NCBI RefSeq assembly: GCF_020882245.1
Contig: NW_026869996.1
Span: 7,152,945-7,216,944 of the forward strand
Direction: 5' to 3'
DNA from: Rhopalosiphum padi
Taxonomy: Eukaryota; Arthropoda; Insecta; Hemiptera; Aphididae
DNA length: 64,000 bases
Shown here piece by piece: positions 11,240 to 26,244 of the stretch. Under the pieces are notes generated by a model that saw nothing but the letters and a program-made list of their open reading frames with translations, did not search any database and was not told the DNA's origin. Position numbers and translations under genes: made by a program. Numbering within the stretch: position 1 is the first letter of the stretch; every line of letters starts with the position of its first letter.

Positions 11240-14200
11240 CTCCATTATAAAGCAGGGAAAATTATTAAAACTCTGATAAAACAGGTGGAATTCATTAATC
11301 ATCCCTTAAACTTCTTAATACCTCCATACCAAAGTCTCAATATTTATTAAAATTCAGTTAAACTCCATCATACTACACAATTCCTCCAAAGCAAAGTCTC
11401 AATACTCATTAAAAATCCATAGAATTCTCTAAAATCCCTCAAAACTCCTCAGTAATTCCATTATAAAGCAGTGAAAATTATTAAAACTCTGAAACAACCC
11501 GTGGAATTATTTAATAATCCCTTAAACTTCTTAATACCTCCATACCAAAGTCTCAATATTCATTAAAATTCAGTTAAATTCCATCATACTACACAATTCC
11601 TCCAAAGCAAAGTCTCAATACTCATTAAAAATCCATAGAATTCTCTAAAATCCCTCAAAACTCCTCATTAACTCCATTATAAAGCAGTGAAAATTATTAA
11701 AACTCTGATAAAACACGTGGAATTCGTTAATAACCCATGAAACTTCTTAATACCTCCAAAGCAAAGTCTCAATACTCATTAAAAATACAATAAACTCCAT
11801 AATACTACACAATTCCTCCAAAGCAAAGACTCAATACTCATTAAAAATTCATAGAATTCTCTAAAAACCCTCAAAACTCCTCAATAATTCCATAATAAAG
11901 CAGGGAAAATTATTAAAACTCTGAAAAAACAGGTGGAATTCGTTAATCATCCCTTAAACTTCTTAATACCTCCATACCAAAGTCTCAATATTCATTAAAA
12001 ATCCAATATACTCCATAATACTATACAATTCCTCAAAAGCAAAGACTCAATACTCATTAAAAATTCATAGAATTCTCTAAAAACCCTCAAAACTCCTCAA
12101 TAATTCCATTATAAAGCAGTGAAAATTATTAAAACTCTGAAACAACCCGTGGAATTCTTTGATAATCCCTTAAACTTCTTAATACCTCCATACCAAAGTC
12201 TCAATATTCATTAAAAATCCAATAAACTCCATAATACTACACAATTCTTCCAAAGCAATGTTTCAATACTCATTAAAAATCTATTGAATTCTTTAAAATC
12301 CCTCAATACTCCTCAATAATTCCATTATAAAGCAGGGAAAATTATTAAAACTCTGATAAAACACGTGGAATTCGTTAATAACCCATGAAACTTCTTAATA
12401 CCTCCAAAGCAAAGACTCAATATTCATTAAAATTCCAATAAACTCCATAATACTACACAATTCTTCCATAGCAATGTTTCAATACTCATTAAAAATCTAT
12501 TGAATTCTCTAAAAACCCTCAAAACTCCTCAATAACTCCATTATAAAGCAGGGAAAATTATTAAAACTCTGAAAAAACACGTGGAATTCGTTAATAACCC
12601 ATGAAACTTCTTAATACCTCCAAAGCAAAGACTCAATATTCATTAAAATTCCAATAAACTCCATAATACTACACAATTCTTCCAAAGCAAAGTTTCAATA
12701 CTCATTAAAAATCTATTGAATTCTTTAAAATCCCTCAAAACTCCTCAATAATTCCATTATAAAGCAGTGAAAATTATTAAAACTCTGATAAAACACGTGG
12801 AATTCGTTAATAACCCATGAAACTTCTTAATACCTCCAAAGCAAAGACTCAATATTCATTAAAATTCCAATAAACTCCATAATACTACACAATTCTTCCA
12901 TAGCAATGTTTCAATACTCATTAAAAATCTATTGAATTCTCTAAAAACCCTCAAAACTCCTCAATAACTCCATTATAAAGCAGGGAAAATTATTAAAACT
13001 CTGATAAAACAGGTGGAATTCGTTAATCATCCCTTAAACTTCTTAATACCTCCATACCAAAGTCTCAATATTCATTAAAAATCCAATATACTCCATAATA
13101 CTATACAATTCCTCAAAAGCAAAGACTCAATACTCATTAAAATTCCATAGAATTCTCTAAAAACCCTCAAAACTCCTCAATAATTCCATAATAAAGCAGT
13201 GAAAATTATTAAAACTCTGAAACAACCCGTGGAATTCTTTGATAATCCCTTAAACTTCTTAATACCTCCATACCAAAGTCTCAATATTCATTAAAAATCC
13301 AATAAACTCCATAATACTACACAATTCTTCCAAAGCAATGTTTCAATACTCATTAAAAATCTATTGAATTCTTTAAAATCCCTCAATACTCCTCAATAAT
13401 TCCATTATAAAGCAGGGAAAATTATTAAAACTCTGATAAAACACGTGGAATTCGTTAATAACCCATGAAACTTCTTAATACCTCCAAAGCAAAGACTCAA
13501 TATTCATTAAAATTCCAATAAACTCCATAATACTACACAATTCTTCCATAGCAATGTTTCAATACTCATTAAAAATCTATTGAATTCTCTAAAAACCCTC
13601 AAAACTCCTCAATAACTCCATTATAAAGCAGGGAAAATTATTAAAACTCTGATAAAACAGGTGGAATTCGTTAATCATCCCTTAAACTTCTTAATACCTC
13701 CATACCAAAGTCTCAATATTCATTAAAAATCCAATATACTCCATAATACTATACAATTCCTCAAAAGCAAAGACTCAATACTCATTAAAATTCCATAGAA
13801 TTCTCTAAAAACCCTCAAAACTCCTCAATAATTCCATAATAAAGCAATGAAAATTATTAAAACTCTGAAAAACCCCGTGGAATTCTTTAATAATCCTTGA
13901 AACTTCTTAATACCTCCATACCAAAGTCTCAATATTTATTAAAATTCAGTTAAACTCCATCTTACTACACAATTCCTCCAAAGCAAAGTCTCAATACTCA
14001 TTAAAAATCCATAGAATTCTCTAAAATCCCTCAAAACTCCTCAGTAATTCCATTATAAAGCAGTGAAAATTATTAAAACTCTGAAACAACCCGTGGAATT
14101 CTTTAATAATCCCTTAAACTTCTTAATACCTCCATACCAAAGTCTCAATATTCATTAAAAATCCAATAAACTCCATAATACTACACAATTCCTCCAAAGC

Positions 14201-15100
14201 AAAGTCTCAATACTCATTAAAAATCCATTGAAATCTTTAAAATCCCTCAAAACTCCTCATTAACTCCATTATAAAGCAGTGAAAATTATTAAAACTCTGA
14301 TAAAACACGTGGAATTCGTTAATAACCCATGAAACTTCTTAATACCTCCAAAGCAAAGACTCAATATTCATTAAAATTCCAATAAACTCCATAATACTAC
14401 ACAATTCTTCCAAAGCAAAGTTTCAATACTCATTAAAAATCTATTGAATTCTTTAAAATCCCTCAAAACTCCTCAATAATTCCATTATAAAGCAGTGAAA
14501 ATTATTAAAACTCTGAAAAAACACGTGGAATTCGTTAATAACCCATGAAACTTCTTAATACCTCCAAAGCAAAGACTCAATATTCATTAAAATTCCAATA
14601 AACTCCATAATACTACACAATTCTTCCAAAGCAAAGTTTCAATACTCATTAAAAATCTATTGAATTCTTTAAAATCCCTCAAAACTCCTCAATAATTCCA
14701 TTATAAAGCAGTGAAAATTATTAAAACTCTGATAAAACACGTGGAATTCGTTAATAACCCATGAAACTTCTTAATACCTCCAAAGCAAAGACTCAATATT
14801 CATTAAAATTCCAATAAACTCCATAATACTACACAATTCTTCCATAGCAATGTTTCAATACTCATTAAAAATCTATTGAATTCTCTAAAAACCCTCAAAA
14901 CTCCTCAATAACTCCATTATAAAGCAGGGAAAATTATTAAAACTCTGATAAAACAGGTGGAATTCGTTAATCATCCCTTAAACTTCTTAATACCTCCATA
15001 CCAAAGTCTCAATATTCATTAAAAATCCAATATACTCCATAATACTATACAATTCCTCAAAAGCAAAGACTCAATACTCATTAAAATTCCATAGAATTCT

Positions 15101-17370
15101 CTAAAAACCCTCAAAACTCCTCAATAATTCCATAATAAAGCAATGAAAATTATTAAAACTCTGAAAAACCCCGTGGAATTCTTTAATAATCCTTGAAACT
15201 TCTTAATACCTCCATACCAAAGTCTCAATATTTATTAAAATTCAGTTAAACTCCATCTTACTACACAATTCCTCCAAAGCAAAGTCTCAATACTCATTAA
15301 AAATCCATAGAATTCTCTAAAATCCCTCAAAACTCCTCAGTAATTCCATTATAAAGCAGTGAAAATTATTAAAACTCTGAAACAACCCGTGGAATTCTTT
15401 AATAATCCCTTAAACTTCTTAATACCTCCATACCAAAGTCTCAATATTCATTAAAAATCCAATAAACTCCATAATACTACACAATTCCTCCAAAGCAAAG
15501 TCTCAATACTCATTAAAAACCCATTGAAATCTTTAAAATCCCTCAAAACTCCTCATTAACTCCATTATAAAGCAGTGAAAATTATTAAAACTCTGATAAA
15601 ACACGTGGAATTCGTTAATAACCCATGAAACTTCTTAATACCTCCAAAGCAAAGACTCAATATTCATTAAAATTCCAATAAACTCCATAATACTACACAA
15701 TTCTTCCAAAGCAAAGTTTCAATACTCATTAAAAATCTATTGAATTCTTTAAAATCCCTCAAAACTCCTCAATAATTCCATTATAAAGCAGTGAAAATTA
15801 TTAAAACTCTGAAAAAACACGTGGAATTCGTTAATAACCCATGAAACTTCTTAATACCTCCAAAGCAAAGACTCAATATTCATTAAAATTCCAATAAACT
15901 CCATAATACTACACAATTCTTCCAAAGCAAAGTTTCAATACTCATTAAAAATCTATTGAATTCTTTAAAATCCCTCAAAACTCCTCAATAATTCCATTAT
16001 AAAGCAGTGAAAATTATTAAAACTCTGATAAAACACGTGGAATTCGTTAATAACCCATGAAACTTCTTAATACCTCCAAAGCAAAGACTCAATATTCATT
16101 AAAATTCCAATAAACTCCATAATACTACACAATTCTTCCATAGCAATGTTTCAATACTCATTAAAAATCTATTGAATTCTCTAAAAACCCTCAAAACTCC
16201 TCAATAACTCCATTATAAAGCAGGGAAAATTATTAAAACTCTGATAAAACAGGTGGAATTCGTTAATCATCCCTTAAACTTCTTAATACCTCCATACCAA
16301 AGTCTCAATATTCATTAAAAATCCAATATACTCCATAATACTATACAATTCCTCAAAAGCAAAGACTCAATACTCATTAAAATTCCATAGAATTCTCTAA
16401 AAACCCTCAAAACTCCTCAATAATTCCATAATAAAGCAATGAAAATTATTAAAACTCTGAAAAACCCCGTGGAATTCTTTAATAATCCTTGAAACTTCTT
16501 AATACCTCCATACCAAAGTCTCAATATTTATTAAAATTCAGTTAAACTCCATCTTACTACACAATTCCTCCAAAGCAAAGTCTCAATACTCATTAAAAAT
16601 CCATAGAATTCTCTAAAATCCCTCAAAACTCCTCAGTAATTCCATTATAAAGCAGTGAAAATTATTAAAACTCTGAAACAACCCGTGGAATTCTTTGATA
16701 ATCCCTTAAACTTCTTAATACCTCCATACCAAAGTCTCAATATTCATTAAAAATCCAATAAACTCCATAATACTACACAATTCTTCCAAAGCAATGTTTC
16801 AATACTCATTAAAAATCTATTGAATTCTTTAAAATCCCTCAATACTCCTCAATAATTCCATTATAAAGCAGGGAAAATTATTAAAACTCTGATAAAACAC
16901 GTGGAATTCGTTAATAACCCATGAAACTTCTTAATACCTCCAAAGCAAAGACTCAATATTCATTAAAATTCCAATAAACTCCATAATACTACACAATCCT
17001 TCCATAGCAATGTTTCAATACTCATTAAAAATCTATTGAATTCTCTAAAAACCCTCAAAACTCCTCAATAACTCCATTATAAAGCAGGGAAAATTATTAA
17101 AACTCTGATAAAACAGGTGGAATTCGTTAATCATCCCTTAAACTTCTTAATACCTCCATACCAAAGTCTCAATATTCATTAAAAATCCAATATACTCCAT
17201 AATACTATACAATTCCTCAAAAGCAAAGACTCAATACTCATTAAAATTCCATAGAATTCTCAAAAAACCCTCAAAACTCCTCAATAATTCCATAATAAAG
17301 CAATGAAAATTATTAAAACTCTGAAAAACCCCGTGGAATTCTTTAATAATCCTTGAAACTTCTTAATACC
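15101..17370 (+). repeat. Higher-order block L3, copy 2
   Basis: Partner of 3531-5800. It lacks the 216-bp unit that follows copy 1 at 5801-6016. Alignment resumes at 17371 against 6017, with the offset reduced from 11,570 to 11,354. One extra A at about 17761 then makes it 11,355. A substitution near 15520 (AAAAACCCATTG against AAAAATCCATTG at 3950) is private to this copy. Confidence 0.85.
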
Positions 17371-20300
17371 TCCATACCAAAGTCTCAATATTCATTAAAA
17401 ATCCAATAAACTCCATAATACTACACAATTCCTCCAAAGCAAAGTCTCAATACTCATTAAAAATCTATTGAATTCTTTAAAATCCCTCAAAACTCCTCAA
17501 TAATTCCATTATAAAGCAGTGAAAATTATTAAAACTCTGAAAAAACACGTGGAATTCGTTAATAACCCATGAAACTTCTTAATACCTCCAAAGCAAAGAC
17601 TCAATATTCATTAAAATTCCAATAAACTCCATAATACTACACAATTCTTCCAAAGCAAAGTTTCAATACTCATTAAAAATCTATTGAATTCTTTAAAATC
17701 CCTCAAAACTCCTCAATAATTCCATTATAAAGCAGTGAAAATTATTAAAACTCTGAAAAAAACACGTGGAATTCGTTAATAACCCATGAAACTTCTTAAT
17801 ACCTCCAAAGCAAAGACTCAATATTCATTAAAATTCCAATAAACTCCATAATACTACACAATTCTTCCAAAGCAAAGTTTCAATACTCATTAAAAATCTA
17901 TTGAATTCTTTAAAATCCCTCAAAACTCCTCAATAATTCCATTATAAAGCAGTGAAAATTATTAAAACTCTGAAAAAACACGTGGAATTCGTTAATAACC
18001 CATGAAACTTCTTAATACCTCCAAAGCAAAGACTCAATATTCATTAAAATTCCAATAAACTCCATAATACTACACAATTCTTCCAAAGCAAAGTTTCAAT
18101 ACTCATTAAAAATCTATTGAATTCTTTAAAATCCCTCAAAACTCCTCAATAATTCCATTATAAAGCAGTGAAAATTATTAAAACTCTGAAACAACCCGTG
18201 GAATTCTTTGATAATCACTTAAACTTCTTAATACCTCCATACCAAAGTCTCAATATTCATTAAAAATCCAATAAACTCCATAATACTACACAATTCTTCC
18301 AAAGCAAAGTTTCAATACTCATTAAAAATCTATTGAATTCTTTAAAATCCCTCAAAACTCCTCAATAATTCCATTATAAAGCAGTGAAAATTTTTAAAAC
18401 TCTGAAAAAACACGTGGAATTCGTTAATAACCCATGAAACTTCTTAATACCTCCAAAGCAAAGTCTCAATACTCATTAAAAATCCATAGAATTCTCTAAA
18501 AACCCTCAAAACTCCTCAATAATTCCATTATAAAGCAGTGAAAATTATTAAAACTCTGAAAAAACACGTGGAATTCGTTAATAACCCATGAAACTTCTTA
18601 ATACCTCTAAAGCAAAGTCTCAATACTCATTAAAAATCCATAGAATTCTCTAAAAACCCTCAAAACTCCTCAATAATTCCATTATAAAGCAGTGAAAATT
18701 ATTAAAACTCTGATAAAACACGTGGAATTCGTTAATAACCCATGAAACTTCTTAATACCTCCAAAGCAAAGACTCAATATTCATTAAAATTCCAATAAAC
18801 TCCATAATACTACACAATTCTTCCAAAGCAATGTTTCAATACTCATTAAAAATCTATTGAATTCTTTAAAATCCCTCAATACTCCTCAATAATTCCATTA
18901 TAAAGCAGGAAAAATTATTAAAACTCTGATAAAACACGTGGAATTCGTTAATAACCCATGAAACTTCTTAATACCTCCATACCAATGTCTCAATATTCAT
19001 TAAAAATCCAATATACTCCATAATTCTATACAATTCCTCAAAAGCAAAGACTCAATACTCATTAAAATTCCATAGAATTCTCTAAAAACCCTCAAAACTC
19101 CTCAATAATTCCATAATAAAGCAATGAAAATTATTAAAACTCTGAAAAACCCCGTGGAATTCTTTAATAATCCTTGAAACTTCTTAATACCTCCATACCA
19201 AAGTCTCAATATTTATTAAAATTCAGTTAAACTCCATCTTACTACACAATTCCTCCAAAGCAAAGTCTCAATACTCATTAAAAATCCATAGAATTCTCTA
19301 AAATCCCTCAAAACTCCTCAGTAATTCCATTATAAAGCAGTGAAAATTATTAAAACTCTGAAACAACCCGTGGAATTCTTTAATAATCCCTTAAACTTCT
19401 TAATACCTCCATACCAAAGTCTCAATATTCATTAAAAATCCAATAAACTCCATAATACTACACAATTCCTCCAAAGCAAAGTCTCAATACTCATTAAAAA
19501 TCCATTGAAATCTTTAAAATCCCTCAAAACTCCTCATTAACTCAATTATAAAGCATTGAAAATTATTAAAACTCTGATAAAACACGTGGAATTCGTTAAT
19601 AACCCATGAAACTTCTTAATACCTCCAAAGCAAAGACTCAATATTCATTAAAATTCCAATAAACTCCATAATACTACACAATTCTTCCAAAGCAAAGTTT
19701 CAATACTCATTAAAAATCTATTGAATTCTTTAAAATCCCTCAAAACTCCTCAATAATTCCATTATAAAGCAGTGAAAATTATTAAAACTCTGAAAAAACA
19801 CGTGGAATTCGTTAATAACCCATGAAACTTCTTAATACCTCCAAAGCAAAGACTCAATATTCATTAAAATTCCAATAAACTCCATAATACTACACAATTC
19901 TTCCAAAGCAAAGTTTCAATACTCATTAAAAATCTATTGAATTCTTTAAAATCCCTCAAAACTCCTCAATAATTCCATTATAAAGCAGTGAAAATTATTA
20001 AAACTCTGAAACAACCCGTGGAATTCTTTGATAATCACTTAAACTTCTTAATACCTCCATACCAAAGTCTCAATATTCATTAAAAATCCAATAAACTCCA
20101 TAATACTACACAATTCTTCCAAAGCAAAGTTTCAATACTCATTAAAAATCTATTGAATTCTTTAAAATCCCTCAAAACTCCTCAATAATTCCATTATAAA
20201 GCAGTGAAAATTATTAAAACTCTGAAAAAACACGTGGAATTCGTTAATAACCCATGAAACTTCTTAATACCTCCAAAGCAAAGTCTCAATACTCATTAAA

Positions 20301-21059
20301 AATCCATAGAATTCTCTAAAAACCCTCAAAACTCCTCAATAATTCCATTATAAAGCAGTGAAAATTATTAAAACTCTGAAAAAACACGTGGAATTCGTTA
20401 ATAACCCATGAAACTTCTTAATACCTCCAAAGCAAAGTCTCAATACTCATTAAAAATCCATAGAATTCTCTAAAAACCCTCAAAACTCCTCAATAATTCC
20501 ATTATAAAGCAGTGAAAATTATTAAAACTCTGAAACAACCCGTGGAATTCTTTGATAATCCCTTAAACTTCTTAATACCTCCATACCAAAGTCTCAATAT
20601 TCATTAAAAATCCAATAAACTCCATAATACTACACAATTCTTCCAAAGCAATGTTTCAATACTCATTAAAAATCTATTGAATTCTTTAAAATCCCTCAAT
20701 ACTCCTCAATAATTCCATTATAAAGCAGGGAAAATTATTAAAACTCTGATAAAACACGTGGAATTCGTTAATAACCCATGAAACTTCTTAATACCTCCAA
20801 AGCAAAGACTCAATATTCATTAAAATTCCAATAAACTCCATAATACTACACAATTCTTCCATAGCAATGTTTCAATACTCATTAAAAATCTATTGAATTC
20901 TCTAAAAACCCTCAAAACTCCTCAATAACTCCATTATAAAGCAGGGAAAATTATTAAAACTCTGATAAAACAGGTGGAATTCGTTAATCATCCCTTAAAC
21001 TTCTTAATACCTCCATACCAAAGTCTCAATATTCATTAAAAATCCAATATACTCCATAA
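17371..21059 (+). repeat. Higher-order block L4, copy 2
   Basis: Partner of 6017-9704. Past about 21060 the two copies part: copy 1 continues with ATACTACACAATTCTTCC and copy 2 with ATACTATACAATTCCTCAAAAG. Shortly after, near 21180-21215, is a recombinant A2 that has CCCTGTGG (a C-to-T change in the usual CpG) and joins a TTCTTTAATA front to an ACCCATGAAAC tail. Confidence 0.8.
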
Positions 21060-22974
21060 TACTATACAATTCCTCAAAAGCAAAGACTCAATACTCATTA
21101 AAATTCCATAGAATTCTCTAAAAACCCTCAAAACTCCTCAATAATTCCATAATAAAGCAATGAAAATTATTAAAACTCTGAAAAACCCTGTGGAATTCTT
21201 TAATAACCCATGAAACTTCTTAATACCTCCAAAGCAAAGACTCAATATTCATTAAAATTCCAATAAACTCCATAATACTACACAATTCTTCCAAAGCAAT
21301 GTTTCAATACTCATTAAAAATCTATTGAATTCTTTAAAATCCCTCAATACTCCTCAATAATTCCATTATAAAGCAGGGAAAATTATTAAAACTCTGATAA
21401 AACACGTGGAATTCGTTAATAACCCATGAAACTTCTTAATACCTCCAAAGCAAAGACTCAATATTCATTAAAATTCCAATAAACTCCATAATACTACACA
21501 ATTCTTTCATAGCAATGTTTCAATACTCATTAAAAATCTATTGAATTCTCTAAAAACCCTCAAAACTCCTCAATAACTCCATTATAAAGCAGGGAAAATT
21601 ATTAAAACTCTGATAAAACAGGTGGAATTCGTTAATCATCCCTTAAACTTCTTAATACCTCCATACCAAAGTCTCAATATTCATTAAAAATCCAATATAC
21701 TTCATAATACTATACAATTCCTCAAAAGCAAAGACTCAATACTCATTAAAATTCCATAGAATTCTCTAAAAACCCTCAAAACTCCTCAATAATTCCATAA
21801 TAAAGCAATGAAAATTATTAAAACTCTGAAAAACCCCGTGGAATTCTTTAATAATCCTTGAAACTTCTTAATACCTCCATACCAAAGTCTCAATATTTAT
21901 TAAAATTCAGTTAAACTCCATCTTACTACACAATTCCTCCAAAGCAAAGTCTCAATACTCATTAAAAATCCATAGAATTCTCTAAAATCCCTCAAAACTC
22001 CTCAGTAATTCCATTATAAAGCAGTGAAAATTATTAAAACTCTGAAACAACCCGTGGAATTCTTTAATAATCCCTTAAACTTCTTAATACCTCCATACCA
22101 AAGTCTCAATATTCATTAAAAATCCAATAAACTCCATAATACTACACAATTCCTCCAAAGCAAAGTCTCAATACTCATTAAAAATCCATTGAAATCTTTA
22201 AAATCCCTCAAAACTCCTCATTAACTCCATTATAAAGCAGTGAAAATTATTAAAACTCTGATAAAACACGTGGAATTCGTTAATAACCCATGAAACTTCT
22301 TAATACCTCCAAAGCAAAGACTCAATATTCATTAAAATTCCAATAAACTCCATAATACTACACAATTCTTCCAAAGCAAAGTTTCAATACTCATTAAAAA
22401 TCTATTGAATTCTTTAAAATCCCTCAAAACTCCTCAATAATTCCATTATAAAGCAGTGAAAATTATTAAAACTCTGAAACAACCCGTGGAATTCTTTGAT
22501 AATCACTTAAACTTCTTAATACCTCCATACCAAAGTCTCAATATTCATTAAAAATCCAATAAACTCCATAATACTACACAATTCTTCCAAAGCAAAGTTT
22601 CAATACTCATTAAAAATCTATTGAATTCTTTAAAATCCCTCAAAACTCCTCAATAATTCCATTATAAAGCAGTGAAAATTATTAAAACTCTGAAAAAACA
22701 CGTGGAATTCGTTAATAACCCATGAAACTTCTTAATACCTCCAAAGCAAAGTCTCAATACTCATTAAAAATCCATAGAATTCTCTAAAAACCCTCAAAAC
22801 TCCTCAATAACTCCATTATAAAGCAGGGAAAATTATTAAAACTCTGATAAAACAGGTGGAATTCATTAATCATCCCTTAAACTTCTTAATACCTCCATAC
22901 CAAAGTCTCAATATTTATTAAAATTCAGTTAAACTCCATCATACTACACAATTCCTCCAAAGCAAAGTCTCAAT

Positions 22975-24072
22975 ACTCATTAAAAATCCATAGAATTCTC
23001 TAAAATCCCTCAAAATACCTCAGTAATTCCATTATAAAGCAGTGAAAATTATTAAAACTCTGAAACAACCCGTGGAATTCTTTAATAATCCCTTAAACTT
23101 CTTAATACCTCCATACCAAAGTCAATATTCATTAAAATTCAGTTAAATTCCATCATACTACACAATTCCTCCAAAGCAAAGTCTCAATACTCATTAAAAA
23201 TCCATAGAATTCTCTAAAATCCCTCAAAACTCCTCATTAACTCCATTATAAAGCAGTGAAAATTATTAAAACTCTGATAAAACACGTGGAGTTTGTTAAT
23301 AACCCATGAAACTTCTTAATACCTCCAAAGCAAAGTCTCAATACTCATTAAAAATACAATAAACTCCATAATACTACACAATTCCTCCAAAGCAAAGACT
23401 CAATACTCATTAAAAATTCATAGAATTCTCTAAAAACCCTCAAAACTCCTCAATAATTCCATTATAAAGCAGGGAAAATTATTAAAACTCTGAAAAAAAC
23501 AGGTGGAATTCGTTAATCATCCCTTAAACTTCTTAATACCTCCATACCAAAGTCTCAATATTCATTAAAAATCCAATATACTCCATAATACTATACAATT
23601 CCTCAAAAGCAAAGACTCAATACTCATTAAAAATTCATAGAATTCTCTAAAAACCCTCAAAACTCCTCAATAATTCCATTATAAAGCAGTGAAAATTATT
23701 AAAACTCTGAAACAACCCGTGGAATTCTTTGATAATCCCTTAAACTTCTTAATACCTCCATACCAAAGTCTCAATATTCATTAAAAATCCAATAAACTCC
23801 ATAATACTACACAATTCCTCCAAAGCAAAGTCTCAATACTCATAAAAAATCCATAGAATTCTCTAAAAACCCTCAAAACTCCTCAATAATTCCATTATAA
23901 AGCAGTGAAAATTATTAAAACTCTGAAAAAAACACGTGGAATTCGTTAATAACCCATGAAACTTCTTAATACCTCCAAAGCAAAGTCTCAATACTCATTA
24001 AAAATCCATAGAATTTTCTAAAAACCCTCAAAACTCCTCAATAATTCCATTATAAAGCAGTGAAAATTATTA
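22975..24072 (+). repeat. Higher-order block L5, copy 1 (offset 3,270)
   Basis: Matches about 26245-27342 at offset 3,270. Markers are the 2-bp-shortened CCAAAGTCAATATTC (near 23115 and 26385), CACGTGGAGTTTGTTAAT (23284 and 26554), AAAAATACAATAAAC, ACTCATAAAAAATCC and GAATTTTCTAAAAA (24011 and 27281). The second copy is cut off by the gap. Confidence 0.85.
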
Positions 24073-26244
24073 AAACTCTGATAAAACACGTGGAATTCGT
24101 TAATAACCCATGAAACTTCTTAATACCTCCAAAGCAAAGACTCAATATTCATTAAAATTCCAATAAACTCCATAATACTACACAATTCTTCCATAGCAAT
24201 GTTTCAATACTCATTAAAAATCTATTGAATTCTCTAAAAACCCTCAAAACTCCTCAATAACTCCATTATAAAGCAGGGAAAATTATTAAAACTCTGATAA
24301 AACAGGTGGAATTCGTTAATCATCCCTTAAACTTCTTAATACCTCCATACCAAAGTCTCAATATTCATTAAAAATCCAATATACTCCATAATACTATACA
24401 ATTCCTCAAAAGCAAAGACTCAATACTCATTAAAATTCCATAGAATTCTCTAAAAACCCTCAAAACTCCTCAATAATTCCATAATAAAGCAATGAAAATT
24501 ATTAAAACTCTGAAAAACCCCGTGGAATTCTTTAATAATCCTTGAAACTTCTTAATACCTCCATACCAAAGTCTCAATATTTATTAAAATTCAGTTAAAC
24601 TCCATCTTACTACACAATTCCTCCAAAGCAAAGTCTCAATACTCATTAAAAATCCATAGAATTCTCTAAAATCCCTCAAAACTCCTCAGTAATTCCATTA
24701 TAAAGCAGTGAAAATTATTAAAACTCTGAAACAACCGTGGAATTCTTTAATAATCCCTTAAACTTCTTAATACCTCCATACCAAAGTCTCAATATTCATT
24801 AAAAATCCAATAAACTCCATAATACTACACAATTCCTCCAAAGCAAAGTCTCAATACTCATTAAAAATCCATTGAAATCTTTAAAATCCCTCAAAACTCC
24901 TCATTAACTCCATTATAAAGCAGTGAAAATTATTAAAACTCTGATAAAACACGTGGAATTCGTTAATAACCCATGAAACTTCTTAATACCTCCAAAGCAA
25001 AGACTCAATATTCATTAAAATTCCAATAAACTCCATAATACTACACAATTCTTCCAAAGCAAAGTTTCAATACTCATTAAAAATCTATTGAATTCTTTAA
25101 AATCCCTCAAAACTCCTCAATAATTCCATTATAAAGCAGTGAAAATTATTAAAACTCTGAAAAAAACACGTGGAATTCGTTAATAACCCATGAAACTTCT
25201 TAATACCTCCAAAGCAAAGACTCAATATTCATTAAAATTCCAATAAACTCCATAATACTACACAATTCTTCCAAGCAAAGTTTCAATACTCATTAAAAAT
25301 CTATTGAATTCTTTAAAATCCCTCAAAACTCCTCAATAATTCCATTATAAAGCAGTGAAAATTATTAAAACTCTGAAACAACCCGTGGAATTCTTTGATA
25401 ATCACTTAAACTTCTTAATACCTCCATACCAAAGTCTCAATATTCATTAAAAATCCAATAAACTCCATAATACTACACAATTCTTCCAAAGCAAAGTTTC
25501 AATACTCATTAAAAATCTATTGAATTCTTTAAAATCCCTCAAAACTCCTCAATAATTCCATTATAAAGCAGTGAAAATTATTAAACTCTGAAAAAACACG
25601 TGGAATTCGTTAATAACCCATGAAACTTCTTAATACCTCCAAAGCAAAGTCTCAATACTCATTAAAAATCCATAGAATTCTCTAAAAAACCCTCAAAACT
25701 CCTCAATAACTCCATTATAAAGCAGGGAAAATTATTAAAACTCTGATAAAAACAGGTGGAATTCATTAATCATCCCTTAAACTTCTTAATACCTCCATAC
25801 CAAAGTCTCAATATTTATTAAAATTCAGTTAAACTCCATCATACTACACAATTCCTCCAAAGCAAAGTCTCAATACTCATTAAAAATCCATAGAATTCTC
25901 TAAAATCCCTCAAAACTCCTCAGTAATTCCATTATAAAGCAGTGAAAATTATTAAAAACTCTGAAACAACCCGTGGAATTCTTTAATAATCCCTTAAACT
26001 TCTTAATACCTCCATACCAAAGTCTCAATATTCATTAAAATTCAGTTAAATTCCATCATACTACACAATTCCTCCAAAGCAAAGTCTCAATACTCATTAA
26101 AAATCCATAGAATTCTCTAAAATCCCTCAAACTCCTCATTAACTCCATTATAAAGCAGTGAAAATTATTAAAACTCTGATAAAACACGTGGAATTCGTTA
26201 ATAACCCATGAAACTTCTTAATACCTCCAAAGCAAAGTCTCAAT

